Shown in pieces: positions 1-58,200 of a stretch of 64,000 nucleotides of DNA. The notes under the pieces are model-generated. The model ran no database searches. It was not told the DNA's origin and saw only the letters and a program-made list of their open reading frames with translations. Position 1 is the first letter of the stretch. Every line of letters starts with the position of its first letter. The position numbers and the translations under genes were made by a program. Source of the DNA: Endomychus coccineus (lineage: Eukaryota; Arthropoda; Insecta; Coleoptera; Endomychidae); assembly GCA_958510875.1 (NCBI GenBank), contig OY294071.1:35494581-35558580 (forward strand). The letters are read 5' to 3'.

Positions 1-600
1 TTCGTGAAGCTTGAATTTGTGTAGTCTACTTTGAGAAACAAATAGAATTCTAGATTTTTTAAAATTTATTAACATGTTACTTATTCAAGAAATAATTTGA
101 GTAGGCTGCTGTCATTGAATCTGACATAACAATCAGAAATAAGCACCTCCTACAACATTTTTAAGTAATCATTATGAAAAATGGGATTACAACATACGCT
201 TTGAGAACAATTTCACAGCAAACGTTAAAATAAATGTCCAACATATGAGAGCTCTTATTTTCCATACGGATTGCTTTAAAACGTTATTAAACTGGTTTCT
301 AATTGTTCTGTCAGATCCAATAACAACAACCTACTTAAATTATATTTTGAATAAATATTGTTGGAAAGCTTATAAAAAATGTTATACTACAGTATAAAAA
401 GATACAGTATGTCCCATTTGAAAATTGAGTTATTCACTGTTTACCCTGCATATGATAATTCGGAATGGTTCATTGATAAACTCCCAAATGAAAATTTAGT
501 GCAAGAAAAACACAGCATACTTTAATTTCTGATTTATTTTTATAAGTCGTGATGATTTTTCAGACCATAAAATCTGAACGCATTTTAAACAGAATCAAAC
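1..600. other. AT-rich sequence, no gene recognised
   Basis: I see no open frame, splice pattern or repeat that I can assign here. Confidence 0.4.
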
Positions 601-610
601 GGACTTTCCT

Positions 611-1290
611 ATGATACATATTTCAAATATGGCTTCTAGGCTTGTTTCGGAGACCCAGGCTGAACTAGTCAGAAGGAACAACCTACAGCGAGGATGGGTA
701 CCCGCCCACTCTGTCGTGAGAGGAAACGAAATGGCCAAACAGGGTTCCCTAGGCACCCCTGGCCCCAATCCAATGATCGGAATCACATCGACCACCAGAC
801 TCTATGCCCTCAGCCTCAGGGAGCTACTGGATAGACAGTGGCTCTCGATTAGGCGTGGTGACCTCGATATAAGGCAGACGAAACTTCCCATTACGGAGTT
901 CTCGCCCAAACGCTCGAAACCCCTTCTCTCTAATTATATGTAAATTCTTAGGAAATAGGGCACATCAAAACATACGTCAATTAAATTTAGTTGACAAATG
1001 TGCTAACGTGCCCCATTTAACAAGCATTTACATATTCATACCTAGGACAAGAAAAATTATTATTCTATACTTAATGGGCTTCAATGATCACCCAAGTTGT
1101 AATAGATGCTGAGAGGTGGACGATACTGCCTCTTCTATCCTAGTAGAATATCCAGTACTGGGCTTCTCTTAGGTTACAACACCTCGGCAGCGCATACATG
1201 CCACCTAAGGTCATAAGACATCAGTCCATGCAGAATTTCAGCATTTGGTGCGGTCAGGCCTGCTGGACTGAGTTTTGAATACGACACGTA
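611..1290 (+). pseudogene. Retrotransposon RNase H and C-terminal zinc-knuckle remnant
   Basis: An open stretch to 943 contains RGWVPAHSVVRGNEMAKQG, matching the WVPGHxGxxGNExAD end of a retrotransposon RNase H. Downstream, with stops, a degenerate CxxC...H...C block (CNRC, then VEYPVLGF) at about 1095-1190 resembles the motif that follows RNase H in non-LTR elements of the I/R1 type. The reading frame is broken and the 5' portion is missing. Confidence 0.6.
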
Positions 1291-2030
1291 GTATTCAAAT
1301 ATTTGCCATTTTTAAAAGGAGAAAAAGTGCCTTAGTTACTAATCTGATTTTGCAAACTGTTTCCATTGAACCTACCTTAACTCTCAGTTACCGAGATCCT
1401 AATACACTAAAAAATTGGACACAATCTTGAAAAGATCGGCTTCGCGTGCATTTGAACGGCGGCCGTTCATAAACCATCGGACTACGGTTAAGGAGATATT
1501 CAGTGTCGTCTTTGCCTTTATTACTTCCAGATTTGTATTAAAGTCGGCTGCGAAATAACCCATTGATGTTTCCCCTCAAAATATGTTTTGGCTAAACAAA
1601 ATATGGGGGGAGGGGAGGTATAGTTATACACGATGAAGGGAACATGTTACACAGTATAAAATAACGTTCTACTAGATTTTCCCTTTTATAAGCTAATTAT
1701 CGGAAATTCAATTAAATTTTCCATTCTTCTTCACCTATCCATCAAGTGATATCAAAGCAGGCTTTCAGCTTTACAAAATTTTTCTAATAAGTAACGAATT
1801 TGATTTGCTCTCGAAATAAGAACTTGTATCATCAAGTAGGAATTTCAAAAATGATCTCAGACAAGTTAAAACAAACTAAGCTTATTTCAATCTCCGCGAT
1901 TAGTAACGAATATAAAAAGTATTGAGCCAGTGAGAAGTATAGACTTTTAAACACTTTGCTGTTGTTACAACAATGGACATTGTAACATTAAAGGGATAAA
2001 TCACATTTATTACAGCAAGAGTGCGTGACG
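1290..2030. other. Sequence downstream of Ptp99A, no gene seen
   Basis: No convincing coding sequence. This is where the Ptp99A 3' UTR must lie. A TTTATT at about 1514 on the plus strand is another possible polyadenylation signal for the minus strand. Confidence 0.35.
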
Positions 2031-47146
<45,116 letters not shown>

Positions 47147-47955
47147 CTGCAAAAAACGGCAGAAAATCAGAACATAATATTCTTCAGATATGGGGATTCT
47201 GGATTGAGTAAGGAACGTAACCTATTGGTCAGATTATTTATATTGATATATGGCAGATGTTAACGTAGTTCTAGTCTATCAGCCATGATCTTACTTACAT
47301 GATGTAATTGCATTTGAGGTACATGGAATTAGCGAGATTGATTGAGATGTTCATAGTAATTGAATTATTCACACCCTGCCAATACTGATTAAGGTGACCT
47401 AGCAAATAGGACAAAGTGGCAGATTTACCGATAATTAGACTGCAAACTCTGATTGCATTAAATAAGCACTGGGCTTGTTATCTCAGTTCATCACCCTTTA
47501 TTTTCACAAGGAATGAACTATAATGTCAGAATTGGAGCTGCAAAATTCGTTCACAGGATTTTCCCTAGACCGGGAGAAAATAGTTAATTGTAATTCCGCT
47601 CGAAACAATCAATTGCTGTTGCTGAAACAACATTTTATCTAACTATGGAAGAAGAAGTAAATATCAGGTATAGAATATTGTTAGATGTAACTCATAATAA
47701 GGGTGACTCCAATAAATGTTCAAGGGAGGCACTTCTTTTTTTTTGTTAGGTAATCACGGATCCCTGATAACAACTATCATTATGCCAATACGCTTGGCAC
47801 ACTAACAATCCAGATAACTATTAAGTGAAGATATGTGCACCATTGGGAAATTCTGATTTTCATTCATCACTACGACCTGTCCCTTTATCCTCCACGCACA
47901 GTTTGGCATTGCAACTCAGCTAATTGGAACGGGCTTCGCATGTTTTTCTCCAAGT
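47147..47955. other. Sequence 5' of the first recognised FN3 exon
   Basis: An additional Ptp99A exon is expected upstream but none could be recognised here. Confidence 0.35.
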
Positions 47956-47959
47956 TTTC

Positions 47960-49440
47960 TTGAAGAAGCGTATGTTTTTAATCTGAAGACCCAACGCAAT
48001 GTGCTACAGAGATCTCGGATATTATCAGGCTAGGAATGGAAACTTATATACCCCATACCAACAAATTACCGACACCTAGTGAACGATGGTTCAATAAAAT
48101 CTGTTCTGGAGCCGTCGCTTCAAAACAAACAGCATACCATCGTTGGCGCGGTAACCCATGCCTGGAGACCAGAACAGAATATGTTGAAGCAAGAAATATG
48201 TGCAATGCAACAATAAACGCCTCGAAAGAGGCATATAATGCCAAAATGAGATCAAAGATCGTTCGTTTTGGACTTTCGCCAAAGCAATTAGTAGGAATCT
48301 CACTTCCAGTTCATTTCCTCCCCTTACTAAAGATGATGGCACACTGGCTACTACACCACAAGAAAAAGCTAACCTTTTTGGTGAAATGTTTGTAACAAAT
48401 TCCACTTTGGATCCACAAAGGAAGGACCCTCCGAATATTGCTGCCGTAGATAGCCATATGCCGGAGATTGTCTTCCGTCAGCGCACAATTAGGTGCATTG
48501 TTTCTGCTCCATATAAGCGACCTGCTGGGAATGATCACCTGTCCCGTCCACAGCTTTCCACAGCTTTACAGATGATGGTACACTTCATACCGCTTAATCA
48601 TCTAGAGCCCCTATACCATCGAATGAAGCCAGCGGAGCGAGATAGAGACAGGTTGAAAATCTGACAAAGATTTGGAAATGGGGATCTGATAATCGAGTAG
48701 AGTTTAATTCAACCAAAACCCAAGCTTGAGTCTTCTCCAGGAAGGCGGATCCAACAATCCCTAATCTGATGATTTCAGGTACAACTATTCCTATGGAGTC
48801 TTCCATAACCATGCCCAGGATCACCACCAACAGTACCCTCTCATGGAACGATCATTTGAGGTCCATTGCGGAAACATATTCACAAAAACTTGCTTTTCTG
48901 TTCTGTGCCAAGAGCTACTTTACATCCAAGCAGCTCCTCATAATCTGCAAGGCACAAATTCGACCTTCCTGGAGTAGTGCTCACATGTTTGGAGTTCGGT
49001 TCCCAAACATACGCTGAAGCTCTTGGATTCTATCCAGAACAGAGCTATTTGTTTAATTGATAATGTCACACTTACGAGTTCATTGACCTCTTTAGAACAT
49101 CGTAGAAAGGTGGAAGATCTCACCTTTTCTATACGTATTCCCATAGTCGCTCATCAGAAATCTCGTCTGTTGTTCCATCACGAAAGGTTCCAGATATGCG
49201 GACTAGACGAGTTCAAACTAGTCACCCCCTTCATTGTCAAGCTCGAGACCTGCCGAATTTCTTAATACCAGACTTCATTTTTTATCGAATAGCGAAGTTG
49301 TGGAACTCTTCACCTTCACCTTCAAGAATAATTCGAATGCCTATCTCCTTTCACAACATTCCACTGCTGACTTACACGATATTCTTCTAACATTATAGCT
49401 TTCCCTCTCGTGTAGTCAAAGTATAAAAAAACATATTCGG
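47960..49440 (+). mobile_element. Non-LTR family A, longest copy, internally deleted
   Basis: It opens with the pre-RT linker (TPSERWFNKICSGAVASKQT, RTEYVEARNMCNATINASKE). Near 48590 it jumps from ...ALQMMVHF to the post-catalytic block (NPLEPLY..., TIPNLMI, SITMPRITTNSTLSWNDH, LLIICKAQIRPSWSSAHMF) and ends YRIAKLWNSSPSPSR with SFPSRVVKV at about 49412. The reverse transcriptase catalytic core is lost. Confidence 0.8.
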
Positions 49441-49959
49441 ATATTTAAGTTCAGTTGTTCTACTTCTCTACTGTCATCTGTTACTTGTATCGCTGCTGAC
49501 ACTTAATGGCTCATTTACGAACGACAACCCTGATATAAACTTTACATACCTCTTACGTAAACTTTACAAACATATTTATGTGAAATTTACATAAATTTTA
49601 CACAAATTGTGTATAAATCTAATTATCAGGTACGTCTTACGCATAATTCAAAATAGCTGATTACATGTTTACAATCTGTCAGAGTGATGAATGTCTTAAT
49701 TGATTCGTGGATCCGGCTTTGACTCAAAAAACATACAACTTGAATGTCACGAATCGAGAGTTTTGTGAATTGAAGCAAGCCAGATGCGTTGTATTGCTTT
49801 ACAAAATAAACAGCTAAAATGCTACCATGTATTGAGGAGGTTGGAACTAGTCATATCCATATGCCATGCGCTCACTTTCTTTGTACAAGGTTAGGCAGAA
49901 TGGAGTATCAATCGAGTTAATTCATTTCATAATGAGATGTTCCGGAACTACCTAGTAAA

Positions 49960-50595
49960 AATGAAACGATGACCTCTGTGGCCTATTTGAAGGGGTTTTT
50001 TGTATGAAAATTTTCGAATTGGGCCTCCCATAAGAAGTTACGATATTTTAAAGATGGCAGCTGGAATGATTATATCGGAAATGACTCAACTTAAAAAAAA
50101 CAAATTTGGTGGCCTGTTAGTGTTAATTTTACATTATTGACATACATTGAATTGTTTACATCTTTGCATAGGCTACTAAGAATAATAAAAATGGTTTTAT
50201 ATTCTTCCCAGCCTTCAGAAGCTTAGTTTTTATTTGTCTATGCAGAAACTAGGAGAGATAATGAAATTGTTGGATAAAAAAGTTTCGTGTTTGATGGGGC
50301 TACCTAAACAATATTTATGTCTTCAAAAATTTTGGAATAACGAGAAGTTGTCTAAAATTCAATAGGTGTAGTTTATTTCAGTATAAAATGGGGCAATAGA
50401 TCAGAATGGTCACACTAGGTGAGCACTAACTGCCCACCAACATTTTTTTTCAAGTTGTGTAATTTCTGAGATAGGTCATAAAACCTTCATTTCAGCTGCC
50501 ATCTTTAAAGGGCCATAACTTTTATGGGAGGCCGGAAACGAAATTTTTTTATGAAACCGCTTTCGCGGTTAATGGAAATTCAAAACAGGTCACAA
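49960..50595. repeat. Large foldback / MITE-like element with ~170-bp diverged inverted arms
   Basis: The left arm (about 49960-50135) and right arm (about 50420-50595) are inverted relatives: GGGCCTCCCATAAGAAGTTA pairs with TAACTTTTATGGGAGGCCGG, AAGATGGCAGCTGGAATGA with TCATTTCAGCTGCCATCTT, and TTTGGTGGCCTGTTAGTGTT with a matching block near 50430. About 280 bp of unrelated AT-rich DNA separates them. No open frame. Confidence 0.65.
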
Positions 50596-51690
50596 AGCGT
50601 TTGATAGAAATGTCAGTATAGTTGTGAATATGGAGCGTTCGTCAAATATTCAACATTATTTGTGGTTAAAATGCCTCATAAATCCGATTTATTACATCTG
50701 AATACACCGGTCTTCTAAAGTCAACCTGTATATGTTACCTAAAATCGGCAATCGCAAGTTATTTGTTGTTGCAAATATTTGAGAATTGTGTTCGTAGGGA
50801 TTATGCCAAGATTTATTTTCTCAAAACTACTGCAAAGTCAATAAAACCTCTAAGCAAACAGTTGAAATCCGCTACTGAAAGTTGGATGTGTTGTAAGTGA
50901 TCACGTGGTCATCATTTGCGAAATAATCTATTTCGTGTTCATCATGTATGTAGGGAAGATGTAGACTTGAGTGTTTAATTAAATGGTGAAGTTCAGAACT
51001 TTCGAATGAGTTAAGTTCTGGAAAATTGTATACGCAGTTGAGGAAAGCAGGAAAATGCCATAATGACTGAGAAGATTTGGAATACATTCGGCGAATGTGG
51101 TTGTAAAATAAAACTGACACGAAATAAAGGTATCGAATGTGGAGGGTGGCGAGCAAGCCTGAAAGAATTTCTCTTAACTTTTAACATATTTTATTGAAAG
51201 TTAGCCACTTATTTTCGAATTTGTGAGAAATCGATAGATCCAGAACATGATAAATAGAGAGTGTAACGAAAACAATCGAGCTGAAATTATTGAAAAAGAA
51301 TTTGGAAATAAACTCGAAGTGGCTTTGAATTCGCGATTTGTAGAACGTGGTTAATTTACAATAACCTGAATCCTTTGAACAAGCATTTCGGTTGAAATTA
51401 CATATAGCATTCTATTAAAACAACTCATGCAATTAGTTTTAGTGCTTATATTTGAATTAAACAGAATATTTTCAATTAACCCAATTCCCTGATTTGATGT
51501 TTATTGAATAAACGCATGCAAATAGATGGAGAAAAATAATCAGTTGAAACAACAAAATTATCTCGTATAAATGCATGCCTGACAGTACGGATGTTACTGT
51601 TGCTTCGCTTGTGGGTGACACTACATGTATAGTCAATACTAGAACAAACGAATGAAAATTACAAATGTACTCGAAATTATATTCGATAAG
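50596..51690. other. No gene recognised
   Basis: A 94-codon minus-strand frame at 50872-51156 has no known motif. Confidence 0.35.
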
Positions 51691-51710
51691 TATTATTATT
51701 ATTATTATTG
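51691..51710. repeat. (ATT)n microsatellite
   Basis: About seven ATT units. Confidence 0.85.
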
Positions 51711-51929
51711 ATAAGGGGAGAGGGGACCGATGAGGTTCCTCATACCTAGACAGGCTTCATATAAACCTTTTGGAAGCTACTTTCTGTCCAGTCTACATCT
51801 TTGCAGAATATGGTAGACTTCATATCGCTTCCAATGAAGCAAGAGGAACAAGACAGAGACAAGTCGGCGCAATAAAAGAAAATCTGGCAACAATTTTGAA
51901 ATAAAAATCTGATAATCTAGTAGAGTTCA

Positions 51930-52760
51930 ATACAATAATTATACACCCAAAGTACTCTAAAGTAATGGAGAAAGCAATCAATATCGAGCTCTTTCAATAC
52001 CTAAAGAGCTCCAAAATCCTGAATGACCGGCAAAATGGTTTTCCTCATCAGATATTAACAGGAGACCTGCTTGCCTTTGTAACCCATGTATGGCAGGCAT
52101 CTATCAAAAAATATGGGGAATCTCTAGCTGTAGCAATAAATATCCTCATTTCATCTGATAGAGTCTGACACCAATGCCTTCTTGGGAAACTCCGTCATAT
52201 GGTTTGCTGAGTTTTCTCTCAAATGTGATGGTTATCGAAGTCTCCTCCGATACAATTGAAGACTGCTATTGAAGACGGTATACCACAGGGACCTATTATG
52301 TCACCAACTTTGTTTCTTCTCCATATCAACGATCTATTATAAGTGACCACTTGCCCGACCACAGCTTTGTTGATGATGGTACACTCAATACCACTTTGTC
52401 ATCTACAGCTTCTATATATTCTAATGAAGCCAGAATAGCGAGACAGAGACATGTCAACGCAATTAATGAAGATCTAGTAGGGTTTAATACAACCAAAACT
52501 CAAACTTGTATTTTATCCAGGAAGGTGGATCCCACAATTCCTAATATCATGAGGTCAGGTACTATTCCTATGAAGTCCTACATATCATTCTCGGTATTAC
52601 CACCAACAGCACCATCATGTGAAGTCCATTGCGAAAACTCCTTCTTTAGTCGTAGTTTCCCATTCCGTGCCAAGAGCTACATTACATTCCTGGAGCTCCT
52701 CATTACCTGGAGTAGTTTTCACACGTTTGGAGTTTAACTCCCAAACATACGCTAAAGCTT
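51930..52760 (+). mobile_element. Non-LTR family A fragment spanning the RT core
   Basis: KSSKILNDRQNGFPHQILTG, AFVTHVWQASIKKYGESLAV, DGIPQGPIMSPTLFLLHIND and the later VDPTIPNIMRSGTIPMKSY. This copy keeps the central motifs missing from the copy at 48 kb, but is shifted and has stops. Confidence 0.75.
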
Positions 52761-52789
52761 CTTCTTCCACCTTTCTGATTTCCTAAGCC

Positions 52790-53085
52790 AAGTCTTCTAC
52801 ATATTACGTGAGTTCCGATCAGTACTTTGGATTGTCTGCAACCGTTTACTTGCTGCCATTCTTTTGAGCGTTTTTATCTGACCCAGCAGTTGATTGTCTC
52901 TTTGATGATGCACATCTAGATGCCCTTCGCTGGTTGAGGACATATTAGGGGTTCTTTAAACCTCTAGGTCATCAGCTATTTTGTTCCCCTTATCTCAGAA
53001 TAGCTAGGGAGAGAGAGTTTGCCTTCATTTCCACTAAGATGGTTCAATATATGTACGCAATCCCATAAGAGCTTTGATGTTAATT
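52790..53085 (-). pseudogene. Retrotransposon RNase H tail
   Basis: The minus strand shows GNKIADDLE, SDKNAQK or IKTLKRMAA, and RLQTIQSTDRNS, the same blocks as 41.6-41.85 kb (GNEIADEF, RLKHSKKW, SLKALIGSN). Decayed. Confidence 0.55.
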
Positions 53086-53529
53086 TTATGCCGGTCAGCG
53101 AAGCGAGAGCTGTTTTGCCGTTCGTGCATATGCTGGTGTATGTACGATAGGTACGTTTAATATCATTTAGACAGCCTTAAGGAACGTTAGCAAAAATTTT
53201 GATACAACCAAAAATTACAGTTTTAGGGCTATCCTGTTAAATTAACTGATCCGTAGATCTCTAACTTCGTCACCATCCTTTTCTGTGCACAATTTTTTGC
53301 CTTCTGGCACTTCTGCGGGTTAAATGTATGATTGTAATATAAGATGTGCCAAAATAGCGTTCTTATATTCTGGAAGTTGATTCTACAAATGAAAATATGG
53401 AGAAATTATCCCATCAACATGTGTGCGAAAATGCTTCATAAGGGCACCACAGGATTTCGGAGTTTGTCCCTGAATGCAGTTTTATTCCCTTATATTTGAT
53501 CCTATTGGTACTAGAATCAGGAAATTCGT

Positions 53530-54785
53530 AACATCGTGTCAGCCAGAGGTTGGAAGAAGAATAATGGGATTGTAATTTTCCACATAAGTTTGGAGGTTAT
53601 AGACATCAGGAAACACCCCACCAGGCGAAGAGTTCCACAACTTCTCCGATCGATAGAAAAATGAAGTCTGGTAGAATGTTCGGCAGGTTTCAAACCTGAC
53701 AACGAAAGGGTGACCATGTTGAGCTCGTCTAGTCTGCCTACCTGGAATCGCTGGTGGTGAAATAATCACTATCGACCATGAACCTATCTATAGAAAAGGG
53801 ACAAATAACTCTATTCTGATTCGAAACTAAAAGCTTCAGCTTATGTTTGGGAGCTCACCTCCAACCACGTGTACTCCACTACAGGTCGGATCAGTGCTTT
53901 GTAAATCATGAGGAGCTGCTGGGGTGTGAAGGAGCAAGGACTATAAAACCAAGTTTTCGCAATGGACCTCACATGATTGTTTCATGGAAGGGTGTTGTTG
54001 GTGGTGATACCGAGCATGGCTATTGAAGATTGTACTTGACATCATCATATTGGGAATTGGGGGTTTTGGGATCTGCATTCTTGGACAAAATACAAAATGC
54101 AGTTTCGGTTGCATTGAACACTACATTTCAATATTCTACCAACCTGTCTCCGTCTTGCACCACCTCTGGCTTTAATGGATGATATAAGGGCTCTAGAGAA
54201 GGGAGCTGAAGTCTACCATCATCAGTAAAGCTATGAATGGGACAGGAACTCACTTCCGACAGATTGTTTATAAAGAGCAGAAACAAAGTTGGTACCAAGA
54301 CATACTACTGTGGGGCACAAGCGTTAATAGCTATTGTATCGTAGCGGACTCCGTCAACCATCACATGGAGTGATCTATCTGAGAAAAATTTCGATAGTAA
54401 ACGACAAAGCTGGAGAGACGAACCTGATGGCGGAAGTTTCCCCAGAAGACCTTGGTGTCAGGCTCGGAGGCTTTGAAGATATCCAATGCTACAACTACAA
54501 ATTCCCTACATTTCTCAATGGTTGCCCCCATAAATGTGTTACTTAGACAAGCAGGTCTCTAGGATCTCTGGTGACCAAAGCCATATCGTCGGTTGTTCAC
54601 GAATTTGGAGCTCTCTAGAGATATTGGATGAGCTCGATGTGATTTGCTTTCTCCATTGTAGCAGATCCTACAATTATTGGCCGCACAATTTGATCTTCCC
54701 TTCTAGATTTGGAATCTCAAAAACCAACATTTTCAATCAGTTTTGAAATAGGTGGCAATTTCTGAACAAGACAGGTTTGGTTGAG
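53530..54785 (-). mobile_element. Non-LTR family A fragment
   Basis: From right to left: the RT segment around VVVALDIFKASEPDTKVFWG (54530-54470), later blocks with frame changes, and the C-terminal SIDRRSCGTLRLVGCFLMS with PTSG/LADTMLR at 53530. Matches 51.9-52.7 kb read in the other direction. Confidence 0.75.
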
Positions 54786-55174
54786 GCTACCAGCAGAAAC
54801 GTAGTTCCAAACAGATAGAACATACATAATAATGTTCAATCAATTCTTTGAGATCGAGCAAATTCATAAAATTTTATGAGTATATAGTACAAAAAAATTT
54901 TGTATTCAACCTTTTCTGTATATGAAGCGCGGAAGAGATTACAGATTTATTTGTCTCTGCATTCTAAATGTCTACAATCAGATGTTTGAACAGAGACAAA
55001 CCGTTTCATATGTGAAGACGTCTTACAATGTGCTATTATTTATATTCAGCACTTTTGTCTGCAACGCTCTCTAATCGGACAGGCTCATATATCCTCCCTC
55101 CGCGAACAAAATTGTGAGAGATATGCAGCAGCCAATTGGAAGTTTAACAGTGGATGAAATAATTTTCCAAGAAA
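54786..55174. other. No gene recognised
   Basis: AT-rich sequence with no assigned feature. Confidence 0.35.
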
Positions 55175-56385
55175 CTATAAAACACTTTACATTGTGGATA
55201 CACTCTAACACTATAAATAAGAAATAATCACCCTCATTCACTAAAAATACTGTTAAAGTACAGGGAACCTTTCAGCTACCAGGTAGCCATCTTCAGAGTG
55301 AACTGAATTAGAAATCAAAATGTGCTTGTTTAAATACTATTTGGCGGTAATAATCCAAACAAGAGGTTACCTTCAATTGAAGGTAAATCGGAATTTAATA
55401 AATTGCTTTTTCGTTTATACATTTTCATCCCTTCTAAATTACCTAGAGATTTGTCCATACTGTGGTCTGAAAGCGATACACTTTCTTGAGAAATGGTGTG
55501 ACCAAATATGTTCAGCTGATAATGATTTTCCACCATTATCGTTATTTAAATGGGCAAAATGTTCTTTATACCGAGTTAAAATGTTCCTTCTAGTTTCACC
55601 CACATAGCATTATGAAAAAGAAAACTTTATCAAAGGTGTTGCCTAAACTGTTTTTGGCTTGTTCTTATATCTATAACCGGGTTGTATAGCAACTTTAGAA
55701 AACAAATTATGAAATTCATTGATAATTGAAGTAAACTTTTGAATTTTATTGAACAATTAAAGACAGTTTGATTTGATTACATGGTTACGTTCCAATTTTA
55801 TTATTTGTTTAGAAATTAGATTATTGATGAAATACGTATAGTAATCATTGTCTAACACTATTTGCTGAAGGTTCTCAACGTCGTTGTTATAATTTTATTG
55901 CCTGAAAGGGACACAACACAATCTATGAACAAGACTTCAGAATCGAGCTATTTTATAATTAATTAGTGTTTGAGTGGATTTTCTGTATATGTTGAATTCC
56001 AAGGAATTACTATCTTTTATAATATGAATATCAAGGAAAGTAAGTTACTTATCTGTTTCTATTTCGACAGTGGATAAAATTGGCTATTAAGCGTGTTCAA
56101 AAAGCCATGTGAATCAAAATCTTTATTTATAATAGCAAAATTATCGACATTATATACCAAACACTTGGAATCTGATTTAATTTTGATTTAAAGGAGGTTT
56201 CAAGTTCGCTTAGAAAAATATTGGCCAAAAAAAGAGAGAGTGAATTTCCCATTGTACATCCGCTTGTTCGTTTATAGCAGTTTTTGTTAAAAGTGTAAGG
56301 ATCAAGTATTCTGTTCAGTTTGTATCGGGGATATTGATATTTGAAAGCGATTTCTTCAGAATGTTTATCGACTGAGCGTTAGCCG
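55175..56385 (-). mobile_element. Penelope-like element: RT C-terminus and GIY-YIG endonuclease, decayed
   Basis: On the minus strand from 56385: RT blocks TSGCTMGNSLSLFLANIF, LSELETSFKSKL, then scattered post-palm sequence, then CYVGETRRNILTRYKEHF with HLNNDNGGKSLSA, which fits the latter part of a Penelope-type GIY-YIG endonuclease. After the coding end lies CTGAAGATGGCTACC...GAAAGG (hammerhead-like), then the P1 terminal sequence (AGTGAATGAGGGTGATTATT, CTTATTTATAGTG). Many stops. This links the small P1 palindromes to a Penelope-like parent. Confidence 0.78.
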
Positions 56386-56680
56386 AACATATTTTGAATA
56401 AAGGTCACACCATTTCTCAAGAAAGCTAAATCACTTTTAAAACACAGTACGGACAAATGTTTAAGTAATTTAGAAGGGCTGGAAATGTATAAACGAAAAA
56501 AGCAATTTATTGAATTCCGATTTATCTCCAGCTGAGAGTAACTCCTTGTTTGCATTATTAACCCCAAATAGCATGTAAACAGGTACATTTTGATTTATAA
56601 TTAAGCTTATTCTGATGATGGCTACTTGGTAGTAGTAACAGTATTCTTAGTGGATAAGGCTGATTGTTTCCTGTTCATAG
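56386..56680 (+). mobile_element. Penelope-like 3' end in opposite orientation
   Basis: A second copy of the same 3' end on the plus strand, abutting the first copy head to head: CACACCATTTCTCAAGAAAG (compare the minus strand at about 55490-55510), a C-terminal frame matching the left copy (INEKSNLLNSDLSPAESN type), CTGATGATGGCTACTTGGTAG at 56612 and TTAGTGGATAAGGCTGATTG. The stem-GAAA portion is deleted. Confidence 0.7.
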
Positions 56681-56869
56681 AAATTTAATTTATAAAATGC
56701 ACTTTGTGATAAGCAGTACATAATAGTAGAATAGTTAATGGAAACTTATAGGGTTTATGAAGAGAATATAAATATTCAATTTTCTAAAACATTTTCATAA
56801 TAAATTGAAAGTGTGTATGTTCGGATGTTTGAACCGGAAATGTAGAACACACTTAAAATGCTTTCATTT

Positions 56870-57130
56870 CCGTTTTCTCCTTAATACCCCGACGCATGAA
56901 GTTTGATTTGATGTGTTGGTAGAAGGATAAGGAGACAAAGCTGGAACTCGACACGCACAGCACAGAGCACACTAAAGCAGGGAGTTGGAGCTCTAATAAT
57001 CATAATGCTAGATAGCGCGAACATGTAAGCTCTACTAGAGGCATTGCAAAGCCCTCTACACCTCGATTTCTCGTACCAACACAACACAACACGACACAAT
57101 ATAGTACACACACACATGCACCACAAATGT
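56870..57130. other. GC-richer segment with CA/GT repeats, unassigned
   Basis: It contains ACACACACATGCACC and ACACAACACAACACGACAC runs. A minus-strand frame starts in it, but the composition is repetitive and I find no secretory signal or splice support. Confidence 0.25.
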
Positions 57131-57319
57131 AAATACGATCTTGCGTTAATTGTTCCGTTTTACAGTTTAACTAAGCTATATTTGTTCTTGTTTCATCAGT
57201 GCTAATCTGAGGTGAGAACTAAAACCGTCAACACTGTCAGACGTTAATGATTATAATTTTGTTAATCCCAAAGCCGTTCGTGTCAACCCAATAGTAATAA
57301 ACGATATTCTCCACACATC

Positions 57320-57485
57320 ATCAAATTAACAAAACATAAATGAGTTCACACTGTGGATACACTATAATGCTATGAACAACAAATATCCACTGAAAATATT
57401 GTTAAAGTGCTGAGGACCTTTCGAAAGGTCCTCAGTACTTAGTGGATAAGGGTGACTATTTCTTATTTATAGTATAATCAAATTA
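57320..57485. mobile_element. Penelope-like P1 insertion with 9-bp target duplication
   Basis: ATCAAATTA at 57320-57328 and 57477-57485. The left side has GAGTTCACACTGTGGATACA; the centre is a deleted palindrome (TGAGGACCTTTCGAAAGGTCCTCA). The hammerhead core is missing. Confidence 0.7.
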
Positions 57486-57559
57486 GTTCAGTAGATTATT
57501 GGAAAAGGCTGCTCAGCATGTAGCTAATTATCAACCGCTTCCAACTTTTTCTCATGAAG

Positions 57560-58200
57560 AACGTTTTTTAAATAATTTGACTACACGAGAGTGAAACCTA
57601 TAATGTTCGAAGAACATCGTGTGAGCCAGCGGTGGAATGTTGGGAGAGGAGATAGGCATTCGAATTTTTCGAAGGCTTAGAGGTTATAGGCATAGGGAAA
57701 GACCTCACTAGGTGAAGAGTTCCACAGCTCCGCTGTTCTATAGAAAAATGAAGTCTGGTAGGAAGAAGTTCGGTAGATCTAGAGCTTGACAATGAAGGGG
57801 TGACTAGTTTGAACTCGTCTGGTCCGCCTATCTAGAATCTCTCATGGCAGAATAACAGACAAGATTTTTGATGAACACCGACCATGAAGAGATCTCCCAC
57901 CTTTCTACGATGTTCTAGACAGGACAATGAACTCGTGAGTGTGACGTCATCAATCAACTCTCTTCTGGATAGAATCGAAGAGCGTCAGCGTATATTTAGG
58001 AGCCGAACTCCAAACATTAGAACAGTACTCCAGGACAGGTCTATTCTGTGCTTTGTAGAATATAAGGAGCTGCTATGATGTAAAGTAGCTCTTGGCATAT
58101 AATAGAGAACCAAGTTTTTGTGAAGCGGTTTTCGTAATGGACCTCACATGAACGTTCCATGAGTGTGCTGTTGGTGGTGATCCCGAATCAAATCTATAAA
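57560..58200 (-). mobile_element. Non-LTR family A fragment
   Basis: The minus strand carries SIEQRSCGTLHLVRSFPMPI, the RT C-terminus and the 3' sequence shared with 44.12-44.2 kb. Confidence 0.75.

Noticed and set aside
56870..57130. First exon of the long Ptp99A form
   Set aside because: The minus-strand frame is Cys-rich from CA/GT repeats, lacks a proper signal peptide and has no good donor in a usable phase.
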